A DNA stretch of 11,102 nucleotides from CAZLFA01 sp964558665 (GTDB lineage: Bacteria > Desulfobacterota > Syntrophia > Syntrophales > PHBD01): assembly GCA_964558665.1 (NCBI GenBank), contig CAZLFA010000092.1:1-11102 (forward strand), written 5' to 3'. This document shows positions 1 to 5,765 of this stretch, one piece after another; the stretch's first letter is position 1; each line of letters begins with the position of its first letter. The notes beneath the pieces were generated by a model that was not told where the DNA came from, searched no databases, and saw nothing but the letters and a program-made list of their open reading frames with translations. A program made the position numbers and the translations under genes.

Positions 1-54
1 CCGTATGCCCGGTGGTGTGACAGGGAAAGCCCGTGAGGGCATACCTATGTCAAT
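1..54 (+). mobile_element. 3' end of a group II intron (domain V tail and domain VI), cut by the window edge
   Basis: Seen: positions 19-25 pair with 44-51 (GACAGGG with CCTATGTC), leaving A47 unpaired. Positions 29-32 pair with 37-40 (GCCC/GGGC), closed by a GTGA loop of the GNRA class. An unpaired A followed by TGTCAAT, so that the element ends in AT, matches the domain VI branch-point hairpin and the AY 3' end of bacterial group II introns. The CCGGTGGTGTG stretch just before it resembles the end of domain V plus the V/VI linker. The junction 54/55 falls exactly where toxin coding similarity on the other strand stops. The rest of the intron, and any reverse transcriptase, would lie to the left of the window. 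Only the last 54 nt are visible, so the class is not assigned. A simple hairpin (GTATGCCC 3-10 with GGGCATAC 37-44) is the competing explanation. Confidence 0.6.
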
Positions 55-115
55 CAATCAGCACCGATTTTGCCGCGTCTACTGCCTCAGCCGTATAATC
101 TCTCCGTGTTACCAT
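55..115 (-). pseudogene. abiEii-type toxin gene, 5' fragment (about 20 codons)
   Basis: An ATG at 113-115 overlaps the last codon and stop of the antitoxin gene by 7 nt, the usual head-to-tail overlap of type IV antitoxin and toxin genes. It opens a frame reading MVTRRDYTAEAVDAAKSVL plus I. This N-terminus resembles the starts of AbiEii/AbiGii-family nucleotidyltransferase toxins as I remember them. Intact AbiEii proteins are about 300 residues or more. Here the similarity ends after about 20 residues and a TGA follows almost at once, at the inferred intron junction. The nucleotidyltransferase motifs (GG-S/T-N and the catalytic Asp pair) are absent from the window. The inserted element lies antisense to this gene, so splicing could not restore the message. 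The rest of the toxin may persist to the left of the window. Confidence 0.65.
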
Positions 116-1167
116 GAGCGCTTGATCACCCCTTCCAATATTGATTTTGCCGCTTCCTCACCGCGTCCCTTCACTCCGAGCAGATCGAGGTAAACCTGAA
201 TTGGTGATGCGATACAAATACCGTCGATTTGTCGTGTGCCGTACAAGACGCCTTCGTCATAGGGGATAAAGATAGTGACATTGGCGCCGCTGGTCACTTC
301 TTTCAGCGAAAGACTCTTCGCAATACTTTCTACATCACGCGGCAAATACGCCATGGCCCGCTGGTAGCGAACGGAAGGGGCATAACGAGCGGCACCGGAA
401 AAGCCGGTCAGGGCATAGACTATTCCTTCCCCGTTACAGGCATTAGCGAGGTCAGCCTCTATTTCGGCAATACTTCTTAACGTGTAGTAGTTTCTGAGTA
501 TATTTTTCCGGTAGTTGGAGTTTCCAGACCACTCAGATAGAAGGCTTTCCGGATCCTTGAGCAGCAACCCGGCATCGGAACTTTTAAGCCACTCGCGATC
601 TTCCAGGAGGCTCTTGACATTGGAAACCTGGCCTAGGCTGACGTTCGCCTCTTCTGCCAATGCTTGGACCCTCCATGGCTTTTTAGGATCAGTCAGGAGC
701 ACACGTAAGACTCGTGCCGCCTTTGGAGAATAGAGTGAACGCAAATCCCGCCTTTCAGCAAAAGGATTTGGGTTGCCTCCCTGTTCGATATAGACCTGGC
801 CAAAAGTGAGTCGGCAGTTTCCGGCAAGATCCAGATACCCAATCTTCTCCTTAATGCATATCTCAGCTGTCTGGGGTGAAATATATGGAGCCGCAAACAC
901 ACCGTACACACCAGGGGCACGCTCCAGAAAACGGGTGAGCTGGTTGGCTGCTGTGCGGGCAAGGCGGGGCTGACCATTGTTCTTGACTTCAATCGCCATA
1001 CGATGCCGTCGCTTTGCTACTCGAACGGTGGCGATGATATCAATGCAGGCATCTCCGACCTTGAGTTCTCTTTTAAGGGATTCAATTTCCAGAAAAGGAA
1101 TACGCTGCAGGCAGGATCTCAAGCTGTCTTCAACATTATCCAGTATATTTTTCTCATTTACTTTCAT
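109..1167 (-). CDS. AbiEi-family type IV antitoxin / transcriptional autorepressor with PD-(D/E)XK-like N-terminus
   Basis: A 352-residue protein. Three parts are visible. Residues about 1-125 resemble a PD-(D/E)XK fold (CIDIIATV with D43, then IEVKNNG with E60 and K62), followed by GYLDLAGNCRL, a string typical of long AbiEi antitoxins. Residues about 147-195 form a winged helix (AEEANVSLGQVSNVKSLLE). Residues about 215-350 form the AbiEi C-terminal domain, ending with SPIQVYLDLLG. In studied AbiE systems this protein represses the operon and neutralises the toxin without a stable complex. The frame extends to a TTG at 1230, but ATG 1167 is preferred: it has AAAGGT upstream, and the TTG lies only about 9 nt from the predicted transcription start. 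The toxin gene overlaps its stop and is broken. No other bicistronic partner is visible. The family call is confident. Nuclease activity of the N-terminus is doubtful. Confidence 0.85.
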   Translation of the reverse strand: MKVNEKNILDNVEDSLRSCLQRIPFLEIESLKRELKVGDACIDIIATVRVAKRRHRMAIEVKNNGQPRLARTAANQLTRFLERAPGVYGVFAAPYISPQTAEICIKEKIGYLDLAGNCRLTFGQVYIEQGGNPNPFAERRDLRSLYSPKAARVLRVLLTDPKKPWRVQALAEEANVSLGQVSNVKSLLEDREWLKSSDAGLLLKDPESLLSEWSGNSNYRKNILRNYYTLRSIAEIEADLANACNGEGIVYALTGFSGAARYAPSVRYQRAMAYLPRDVESIAKSLSLKEVTSGANVTIFIPYDEGVLYGTRQIDGICIASPIQVYLDLLGVKGRGEEAAKSILEGVIKRSW

Positions 1168-1179
1168 TGTCAAGCTACC

Positions 1180-1197
1180 TTTCAGCATTTGCTGAAA
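1180..1197. promoter_or_regulatory. Palindromic operator A, in the abiE leader
   Basis: An 18-bp inverted repeat, TTTCAGCA-TT-TGCTGAAA, identical to the core of operator B. It lies 76 bp from B, between the predicted transcription start and ATG 1167. A TGAAAATT follows each palindrome at the same distance (1211-1218 and 1287-1294), so the whole module of about 38 bp is duplicated. Confidence 0.65.
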
Positions 1198-1226
1198 ATG
1201 CAGCTTATGGTGAAAATTATCAGATG

Positions 1227-1625
1227 TCAAGTGGTATTTTCACTGATTATATCGTTTTCAGCATTTGCTGAAAAGTTATGGTTTAGTGAAAATTGGGGGC
1301 TCACTTTTCTTCCTCGTTTTGGCTTGTTCTGAAAACCAACACCACCAGCACGCGCGATCCTCCACGCGCAGACTTGATAAACCTCTTCGAGGTTTACCAT
1401 TGCGTCTTCCGCGAGATTGTCCGGATTGAGGCCGCCTTTTTCGTAGAGGAGCTTGCCCTGCTCGTAGAAGCCGGACTGCTTGCAGTGACGAATCCATTCC
1501 GTCACTGTTGCATCATTAGGCCGTTCGTGATCGGGAATGACCACGCCTTGATCGAGCTGCGCAATGTATCGCTTGATACGCCGTCCCAATCCCTTGACGT
1601 GCATCGTTCCTGGCGCTGCAGTCAA
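1227..1625 (-). CDS. Small unrecognised ORF, possible gene fragment
   Basis: A 132-residue frame opening with TTG inside the TTGA overlap with the upstream yheU-like stop. An alternative start is ATG at 1602-1604, with AGGA just upstream. Residues about 10-90 look like real, charged, helical protein (RRIKRYIAQLD, FYEQGKLLYEKGG, LEEVYQVCAWRIAR). This part reminds me of the C-terminal tail of larger proteins, but I cannot name the family. The last 30 or so residues are unlike the rest and are encoded by the AT-rich abiE operator module, including palindrome B, so the frame probably reads through into foreign DNA. It may be the truncated remnant of a longer gene left at the edge of the abiE insertion, translationally coupled to the gene before it. 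Whether it makes a functional protein is uncertain. Confidence 0.45.
   Translation of the reverse strand: MTAAPGTMHVKGLGRRIKRYIAQLDQGVVIPDHERPNDATVTEWIRHCKQSGFYEQGKLLYEKGGLNPDNLAEDAMVNLEEVYQVCAWRIARAGGVGFQNKPKRGRKVSPQFSLNHNFSANAENDIISENTT
1246..1274 (-). promoter_or_regulatory. Predicted sigma70-type promoter of the abiE locus
   Basis: On the minus strand a perfect TATAAT (-10, 1246-1251) is preceded at exactly 17 nt by TTTTCA (-35, 1269-1274; four of six consensus bases). Transcription should begin near 1239, giving a leader of about 70 nt before ATG 1167. The -35 and most of the spacer lie inside palindrome B, so a bound repressor would block polymerase. A second possible promoter (TTGACA about 20 nt further down, poor -10) is less likely. 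Confidence 0.6.
1255..1274. promoter_or_regulatory. Palindromic operator B of the abiE promoter
   Basis: A perfect 20-bp inverted repeat, TTTTCAGCA-TT-TGCTGAAAA, overlaps the -35 and spacer. Its core recurs at 1180-1197. AbiEi of Streptococcus agalactiae is known to bind inverted repeats in its own promoter. Assigning this site to the AbiEi protein encoded next to it is inference. Confidence 0.65.
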
Positions 1626-1873
1626 TCTTCCGCCCCGTCAAGCTTCCTCAGCAGCGGATCGTCCCTCAGGAATACATTGGCGGTTTCTGTGTCATCATCA
1701 AAGACAAGAATCGCCGATCCGTTTTCAAGCTTACTTTTTACCTGCCGGAATTTCGATTCCCGGGATGCTTCCCTCTCGCCATAGTCGGTGCCGTCTCTGG
1801 AAATAAACTCCTCTATCAAACCCTGCAAGGCTTCAGGACTTAGTCTGCTGATCGGGATTTTGTGGATAGCCAT
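1622..1873 (-). CDS. YheU family protein (UPF0270)
   Basis: An 83-residue protein that aligns over most of its length with the YheU/UPF0270 family as I know it. Characteristic strings are IPISRLSPEALQGLIEEFI (residues about 6-24), RDGTDYGERE (26-35), a lysine-rich helix, then SAILVFDDDTETANVF (53-68). E. coli YheU is slightly shorter, and the extra residues here are the C-terminal RDDPLLRKLDGAED. The family is cytoplasmic and its biochemical role is not established. The start ATG has GAGG about 10 nt upstream. The gene lies 38 nt after the TM2-protein gene on the same strand, so the two are probably co-transcribed, and its TGA overlaps the next frame's TTG. Confidence 0.85.
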   Translation of the reverse strand: MAIHKIPISRLSPEALQGLIEEFISRDGTDYGEREASRESKFRQVKSKLENGSAILVFDDDTETANVFLRDDPLLRKLDGAED

Positions 1874-1911
1874 TATTGATGAACCTCAGGAAAACGAAGA
1901 CTCCATTGGTT

Positions 1912-2310
1912 TTAACCTGAACTGTTAATGACCGTTATCTGATCATTCAAAGTCCAGTAGTCATAGATGTAGCCGATGCCAAAGACGCCGAGGGTGCAGA
2001 GGTATAAGATGCCGGTTACCCACTTCCCCATGTAAAACCGGTGAATGCCGAACAGGCCGAGAAAAGTAAGAAGTATCCAGGCAATGTTGTAATCGATCCT
2101 TCCTTCGGTGAATCTCAAATCCGCCTGGCGCGCCATAGAAGGTATCAGGAAAAGATCGAGCAGCCAGCCGATGCCGAGAAGGCCCAGAGTAAAGAAATAG
2201 ATCGTCCCCGATATCGGCTTGCCGTAATAGAACCTCTCCGATCCTGTAAAACCGAATATCCAGAGGATGTATCCCATCAGGACGCTATGGGTTTGAGGCT
2301 TTTGATTCAT
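1912..2310 (-). CDS. Double TM2-domain membrane protein
   Basis: A 132-residue integral membrane protein with two tandem TM2 units. Each unit has two predicted helices separated by a short polar turn. Unit 1 spans residues about 9-57, with GSERFYYGK in the turn and GIGWLLDLFLIPSM at its end. Unit 2 spans about 75-124, with GIHRFYMGK and GIGYIYDYWTLNDQI. The [DEH]-RFY-x-G turn and the G-x-x-Y-D-x-x-T-L end are the family's hallmark. In unit 1 the residue before RFYYG is Glu instead of the more usual Asp or His. The linker between units (RQADLRF) is probably on one face of the inner membrane. The function of TM2 proteins in bacteria is not known. The ATG follows directly on the TGA of mtgA (TGAATG), so translation is coupled to the cell-wall gene. 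Confidence 0.85.
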   Translation of the reverse strand: MNQKPQTHSVLMGYILWIFGFTGSERFYYGKPISGTIYFFTLGLLGIGWLLDLFLIPSMARQADLRFTEGRIDYNIAWILLTFLGLFGIHRFYMGKWVTGILYLCTLGVFGIGYIYDYWTLNDQITVINSSG

Positions 2311-3030
2311 TCACTCTCCCAGAGACTTCATCAGCTCCGTACCGCCCAGCGCTCTCATCTGGCGGAGAATCCAGGCCTGGCGGCCGCGCACATAGCCGCT
2401 GGGCGCGTTGGCCTTGAACTTGCGGGGATTGGGGAGCACCGCCGCCAGCAGCGCCGCTTCACTTGGCCGCAGCCGTTTCGCGGGCTTGCGGAAAAAGGTC
2501 TGGGAGGCGGCCTCGACTCCGTAGATGCCGTCCCCGAATTCCACGATGTTGAGGTAAACCTCCAGGATGCGGCTTTTTGACCATCCCGCCTCGATCAGCA
2601 GGGTGAAATAGGCCTCAAAGCCCTTGCGTGTCCAGGAGCGGCTCTGCCACAGGAACATGTTCTTGGCAGTCTGCTGGGATACCGTGGACGCTCCCCGCTT
2701 TTTGCGGCTGTGCTCATTGTGTTCGATGGCCTTCTCGATGGCCTTCCAGTCAAAACCGAAGTGCTCAGGGAAATTCTGATCCTCTGCGGCTATGACCGCC
2801 ACCCCCATGCTCGGGGCAATGTCTTCGAGGCTTACCCAATTGTGGCGGGAGGTATAAGGTTTTGAACTGAACCACGATTCAATGCGACGCTGGACCATCA
2901 GGGCGGAGAAGGGCACCGGCACTAAGCGAAAGAGCAGAACCACGGAGATGTTGGAAAGGATGACGAAGACCAGGAGGTGAGCAACGGCCTTGAGTGCGCG
3001 TTTCCACCATGTTTTCAATTTTCCCCCCAC
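2311..3030 (-). CDS. mtgA: Monofunctional biosynthetic peptidoglycan transglycosylase
   Basis: A 239-residue GT51 enzyme that polymerises lipid II into glycan strands at the outer face of the inner membrane, without a transpeptidase domain. An N-terminal hydrophobic segment (about 15-37) anchors it. The GT51 motifs follow in order: EDQNFPEHFGFDW (83-95, with E83 as the catalytic general base), GASTVSQQTAKNMFL (113-127), RKGFEAYFTLLIE (135-147), KSRILEVYLNIVEFGDGIYG (152-171) and RPSEAALLAAVLPNP (188-202). The length matches the MtgA family. The chosen start is GTG at 3030 with AAAGGCGG about 6-13 nt upstream. The only nearby ATG is out of frame, and a TTG four codons in is possible. The stop abuts the TM2 gene's ATG, so this gene probably heads the minus-strand operon. 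Confidence 0.95.
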   Translation of the reverse strand: MGGKLKTWWKRALKAVAHLLVFVILSNISVVLLFRLVPVPFSALMVQRRIESWFSSKPYTSRHNWVSLEDIAPSMGVAVIAAEDQNFPEHFGFDWKAIEKAIEHNEHSRKKRGASTVSQQTAKNMFLWQSRSWTRKGFEAYFTLLIEAGWSKSRILEVYLNIVEFGDGIYGVEAASQTFFRKPAKRLRPSEAALLAAVLPNPRKFKANAPSGYVRGRQAWILRQMRALGGTELMKSLGE

Positions 3031-3365
3031 AAATGCCGCCTTTCGTTTGCGTAGCGCCGGGCGCCGTCCAGGTCAGTTCCGCCTGCCTGCAATTCCTCAT
3101 CTGGTCTGCATCCGCCGGCGAGAAGCGCAGGTATCTCAAGTTACAATTCCTTTTTCGCGGCGGGACTATAAGAAAAACGTCCTTCCGCGTCAAGCAAATC
3201 CTGGTATCCTTCAGCCGCCCACCCATAATAACAGCCGGTTAATTTCAGCACCAGTTTCAGATGATGCCGCCCGGCGCTTTTTTCTTTCGTTCAGTTCCCC
3301 ATTCCCCCGGTCATAACCTGAGTTTCCCTCTCAATTTATGACGCTGCTGCAAGAATATTCAGAGA

Positions 3366-3408
3366 GGCACAAATTGCCCTGTCTGATTTTAACATGGCAA
3401 CATTTGCC
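3366..3408. promoter_or_regulatory. Pair of GGCA-N5-TGCC inverted repeats, candidate operators
   Basis: GGCACAAATTGCC (3366-3378) and GGCAACATTTGCC (3396-3408) are 13-bp dyads whose starts are exactly 30 bp apart, close to three helical turns. The sequence after each is also partly shared, so this may be a local duplication. They lie about 310-355 bp before the serine-rich gene. No regulator is identified. Confidence 0.3.
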
Positions 3409-3545
3409 TCTTTTGCATTTTCCGGAATGTCCCAAATTCCTGCCTGTTTACTGCCGTGTGTTAAGTTTTGTAAATTTTAATCGAGAGCGTCCGTTTCTTA
3501 TTAAAACCATGTCGCCCGATTATGGCGATATTGCAGGGGAATTTT

Positions 3546-3674
3546 CCGCCGGTCGGCCGGGTGCCGGCTAAGCAGATACCGGCAGGGTTTTAATGCCGGC
3601 GGTAAGGCACAGTCGTTGCAATTGTCAGGTCGAGAGGGTCATAGTTGCCGGTATCTAATTTGATCAGCCGGCTG
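3546..3674 (+). other. CCGG-rich structured leader
   Basis: Seven CCGG cores fall within about 125 bp. AGATACCGGCA (3574-3584) is perfectly complementary to TGCCGGTATCT (3646-3656). Part of the same left arm, CCGGCA (3579-3584), can instead pair with TGCCGG (3594-3599) across a 9-nt loop, and GTGCC (3561-3565) with GGCAC (3606-3610) closes that smaller fold. CAGCCGGCTG (3665-3674) is a further dyad. It does not match any riboswitch consensus I know. Confidence 0.35.
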
Positions 3675-3721
3675 CGTATGAGCATCAATGCAGACAATTT
3701 CTTGAAGAAAGGGAATCTGGC

Positions 3722-4471
3722 ATGTCAATATCAGGGATATCATCCAACAGTAATTATCTTAACGAACTTTATAAATTGTTAAGCGGCACTCAAACCGCTT
3801 CCTCCTCTTCCTCTTCGGGGAGCCGGTCAAATGACGATATATTCTCTCTGCTGACCGGGGCAGACAGCACGGAATCCGATACCGGTTCGGCGGATTTGGG
3901 ATCACTTTTTCAAGCGCTTGAATCAAACAATCTTTTGAGTGCACAGAATTCATTTTTTGCACAGCTTGAGCAGGAACTTACGGGAGCTGCTTCAACAGAC
4001 AGTACGACGTCATCCGCTTCGTCGACATCCAGCGACAATTCAAATCCGATGAAGAGGGATATGGATGCATTGGGACAGGCCCTTTCGTCGGGGGATCTCG
4101 CGAACGCCCAGAATATATTCGCAACTATCATGCAGCACATGCAGCACCAGCCTCCGCCTCCTGATGCCAACACTTCCGGCAACAGTGCAAGTTCCGTCAC
4201 ATCTGCGTCCAATGCGGCAGGCAGTTCAAATTCTCTTTCCGATACCCTCAGCGCACTCGGCAAATCTCTCTCGTCAGGCGATCTGACAAGCGCCCAGAGT
4301 TCATTTTCGGATCTGCTGAAGAGTCTGCAGGCAGTAAGCGAGTCGGGTTCAGCATCAGCTGCGGATACAGTTTCGTCATATTCCAATTTCAACCAGAAAA
4401 AGCTGCTAGATTTGCTGGCAAGTCTGCTGTCTGCGAATACACAGTCAGGCACAATTGCCACATCGGCCTGA
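3722..4471 (+). CDS. Serine-rich three-repeat protein, unrecognised function
   Basis: A 249-residue protein with no cysteine and no clear signal peptide or membrane helix. It begins MSISGISS, an opening shared by many poorly described proteobacterial proteins with this repeat type. Three copies of a helical repeat, roughly L-x-x-L-x-x-A-L-x-S-G-D-L-x-x-A-Q-x-x-F-x-x-L-L, occur at residues about 58-86, 113-140 and 174-202. The best-kept cores are ALSSGDLANAQNIF and SLSSGDLTSAQSSF. They are joined by Ser/Thr/Ala-rich low-complexity linkers (for example 27-37 and 92-108) and one QPPPPD stretch. A fourth hydrophobic helix (KLLDLLASLL, 227-236) closes the chain. The pattern suggests stiff helical hairpins on flexible linkers, possibly an exported or surface protein, but nothing proves this. 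ATG 3722 has AGAAAGGGA upstream. The gene stands alone, convergent with the TrpD-like gene. Confidence 0.8.
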   Translation: MSISGISSNSNYLNELYKLLSGTQTASSSSSSGSRSNDDIFSLLTGADSTESDTGSADLGSLFQALESNNLLSAQNSFFAQLEQELTGAASTDSTTSSASSTSSDNSNPMKRDMDALGQALSSGDLANAQNIFATIMQHMQHQPPPPDANTSGNSASSVTSASNAAGSSNSLSDTLSALGKSLSSGDLTSAQSSFSDLLKSLQAVSESGSASAADTVSSYSNFNQKKLLDLLASLLSANTQSGTIATSA

Positions 4472-4641
4472 TGCTTTGTCATCAATGAAATCAGAGATTG
4501 CAGGGCGGCGAACATGATGAACGCCGCGCAGGCAATATGCCGGATTAACGCAGCCAGTGCAGAAAAACCGTGGCGGGCGGAAAGCGGTTGTGTTAACGGG
4601 CACTGCGCTATGCTCGGCGGCTGAGTGCCGGACAGGGGGAG

Positions 4642-5745
4642 TCATTTTTTCAAAAGCGATTCCAGTTTATGAAGCCCTGCACCGCCGGGATGCCCCTGAA
4701 TCGACACCCACTGACGGAGTTTCTCGATTGCCGCGCCTTTCTCTATCGCCTCGCGGCTGATATTTACACCCTCTCTGATGCTCGCGCACATGTCAGCCGT
4801 ATATAAGACGGCACCGGCGTTCAGGCATGTAAAATCGATGCAGGCATCGTGATTCCTGCCGGACAGGACATGAACGAAGCGCTGTGCTTCTGCTGCCGGA
4901 TCGCCAAACGAGGCGATTGCTTCAAACGGCCTTCTCTTTATGCCGGCATCTTCCGGAAACATCATATATTCATTGTGAGCAGAGCCAAAGAATTCATGGA
5001 TGGTTGTTCTGCCGGACATAGACATCTCATCCATGCCGAGCCCCGATTTTTCATCCCGGCCGTGCACGACCAATCCTCTCTCATAGCCGATTGACTGCAT
5101 GACGTCGGCTGATTTCGAGAGGAGCTTTTCCGTATAGACACCCCGCAGTCCCCGCTTCGGCCTGCACGGGTGAGCTAGGGAGGCGGCGATGTTCAGAGTC
5201 GATCCGAAGCGGATCTGCGATAAAATCCTGCCCAGCGCCCCCGGATGTACCTTGGCGCTCATGCCGTTGAAAAGGCCGATGCCCGCTTCCCGGATGCTTT
5301 TTTCGACGACGGCAACATCGCACTCCGCGTCAATGCCGACGGCTTCCATTACGTCAACAGTCCCGCAGCGGGAAGTTATGCCTCTGGCGCCGTGGCGGGC
5401 CATGGCAACACCGCAGGCGGCGGCGACAATGGAGGCTGCGCTGCTGACATTGAAGGTCTTGAGGCTGTCCATTCCTGTCCCCGAGTTCTCGAACAGCTCA
5501 TCCGGCAGATCGGCCGTGGCGCGGACAGTGTCGAATTCATCGATTGCCGCCCAGGCGCCGGCAATCTCTTCCGCGGTTTCCCCTTTGGCAACCAGCGCAG
5601 CCAGGAAGGCGCCCTGATGAATCTCCGGCTGGCTGTCGAGCAGCACTTCTTTGAACATCAGATAGGTTTCATCTCTGGTTAGATTACGGCAATCGATCAG
5701 GCGCTGAATCATCGACCCGAATTCGCGCAGCTTCTCTTCTTTCAT
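4642..5745 (-). CDS. TrpD-like phosphoribosyltransferase (GT family 3), substrate unknown
   Basis: A 367-residue protein of the anthranilate phosphoribosyltransferase fold. Seen: the helical N-terminal domain with GAFLAALVAKGETAEEIAG (45-63), the PRPP-binding region NSGTGMD (87-93; GTGGD in TrpD), KTFNVSSAAS (96-105), ARHGARGITSRCGTVDVMEA (116-135) and the metal-binding GMDEMS (237-242). The segment around HP (167-193) reads SQIRFGSTLNIAASLAHP. Biosynthetic TrpD has an R-T-[IV]-F-N-x-L-G-P-L-x-N-P pattern there, so the acceptor pocket is altered and tryptophan synthesis is unlikely. The frame is open further upstream, but ATG 5745 has a strong GGAGGAG site and lies 20 nt after the stop of the dehydrogenase gene, so the two form an operon. 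No trp genes are nearby. The fold is sure and the reaction unknown. A hairpin (4599-4604 with 4624-4629) follows the stop but lacks a T-run. Confidence 0.85.
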   Translation of the reverse strand: MKEEKLREFGSMIQRLIDCRNLTRDETYLMFKEVLLDSQPEIHQGAFLAALVAKGETAEEIAGAWAAIDEFDTVRATADLPDELFENSGTGMDSLKTFNVSSAASIVAAACGVAMARHGARGITSRCGTVDVMEAVGIDAECDVAVVEKSIREAGIGLFNGMSAKVHPGALGRILSQIRFGSTLNIAASLAHPCRPKRGLRGVYTEKLLSKSADVMQSIGYERGLVVHGRDEKSGLGMDEMSMSGRTTIHEFFGSAHNEYMMFPEDAGIKRRPFEAIASFGDPAAEAQRFVHVLSGRNHDACIDFTCLNAGAVLYTADMCASIREGVNISREAIEKGAAIEKLRQWVSIQGHPGGAGLHKLESLLKK

Positions 5746-5765
5746 CTTCTCCTCCTGTCCTGTGA

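Larger units (their letters stand above)
3031..3721. other. Non-coding divergent intergenic region, 0.69 kb
   Basis: No convincing gene lies here. The frames present lack ribosome sites and recognisable sequence. The left half should hold the mtgA promoter, but no clear -35/-10 pair was found. The middle holds two GGCA-N5-TGCC motifs. The right 130 bp holds the CCGG-rich foldable leader of the serine-rich gene. Confidence 0.6.

Noticed and set aside
1168..1230. 21-codon N-terminal extension of the antitoxin from TTG 1230
   Set aside because: The predicted transcription start (about 1239) leaves no room for a ribosome site, the extension is encoded by operator A, and ATG 1167 has its own site.
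3338..3571. 77-codon plus-strand frame in the intergenic region
   Set aside because: No ribosome site, no recognisable protein, and it runs into the CCGG-rich leader.
3910..4515. 201-codon minus-strand frame opposite the serine-rich gene
   Set aside because: A long shadow frame caused by the repetitive Ser/Ala codon usage of the plus-strand gene. No ribosome site or family match.
4504..4525. GCGGCG...CGCCGC hairpin after the serine-rich gene as a terminator
   Set aside because: A 6-bp stem with an 11-nt loop and no U-run. Too weak to call.
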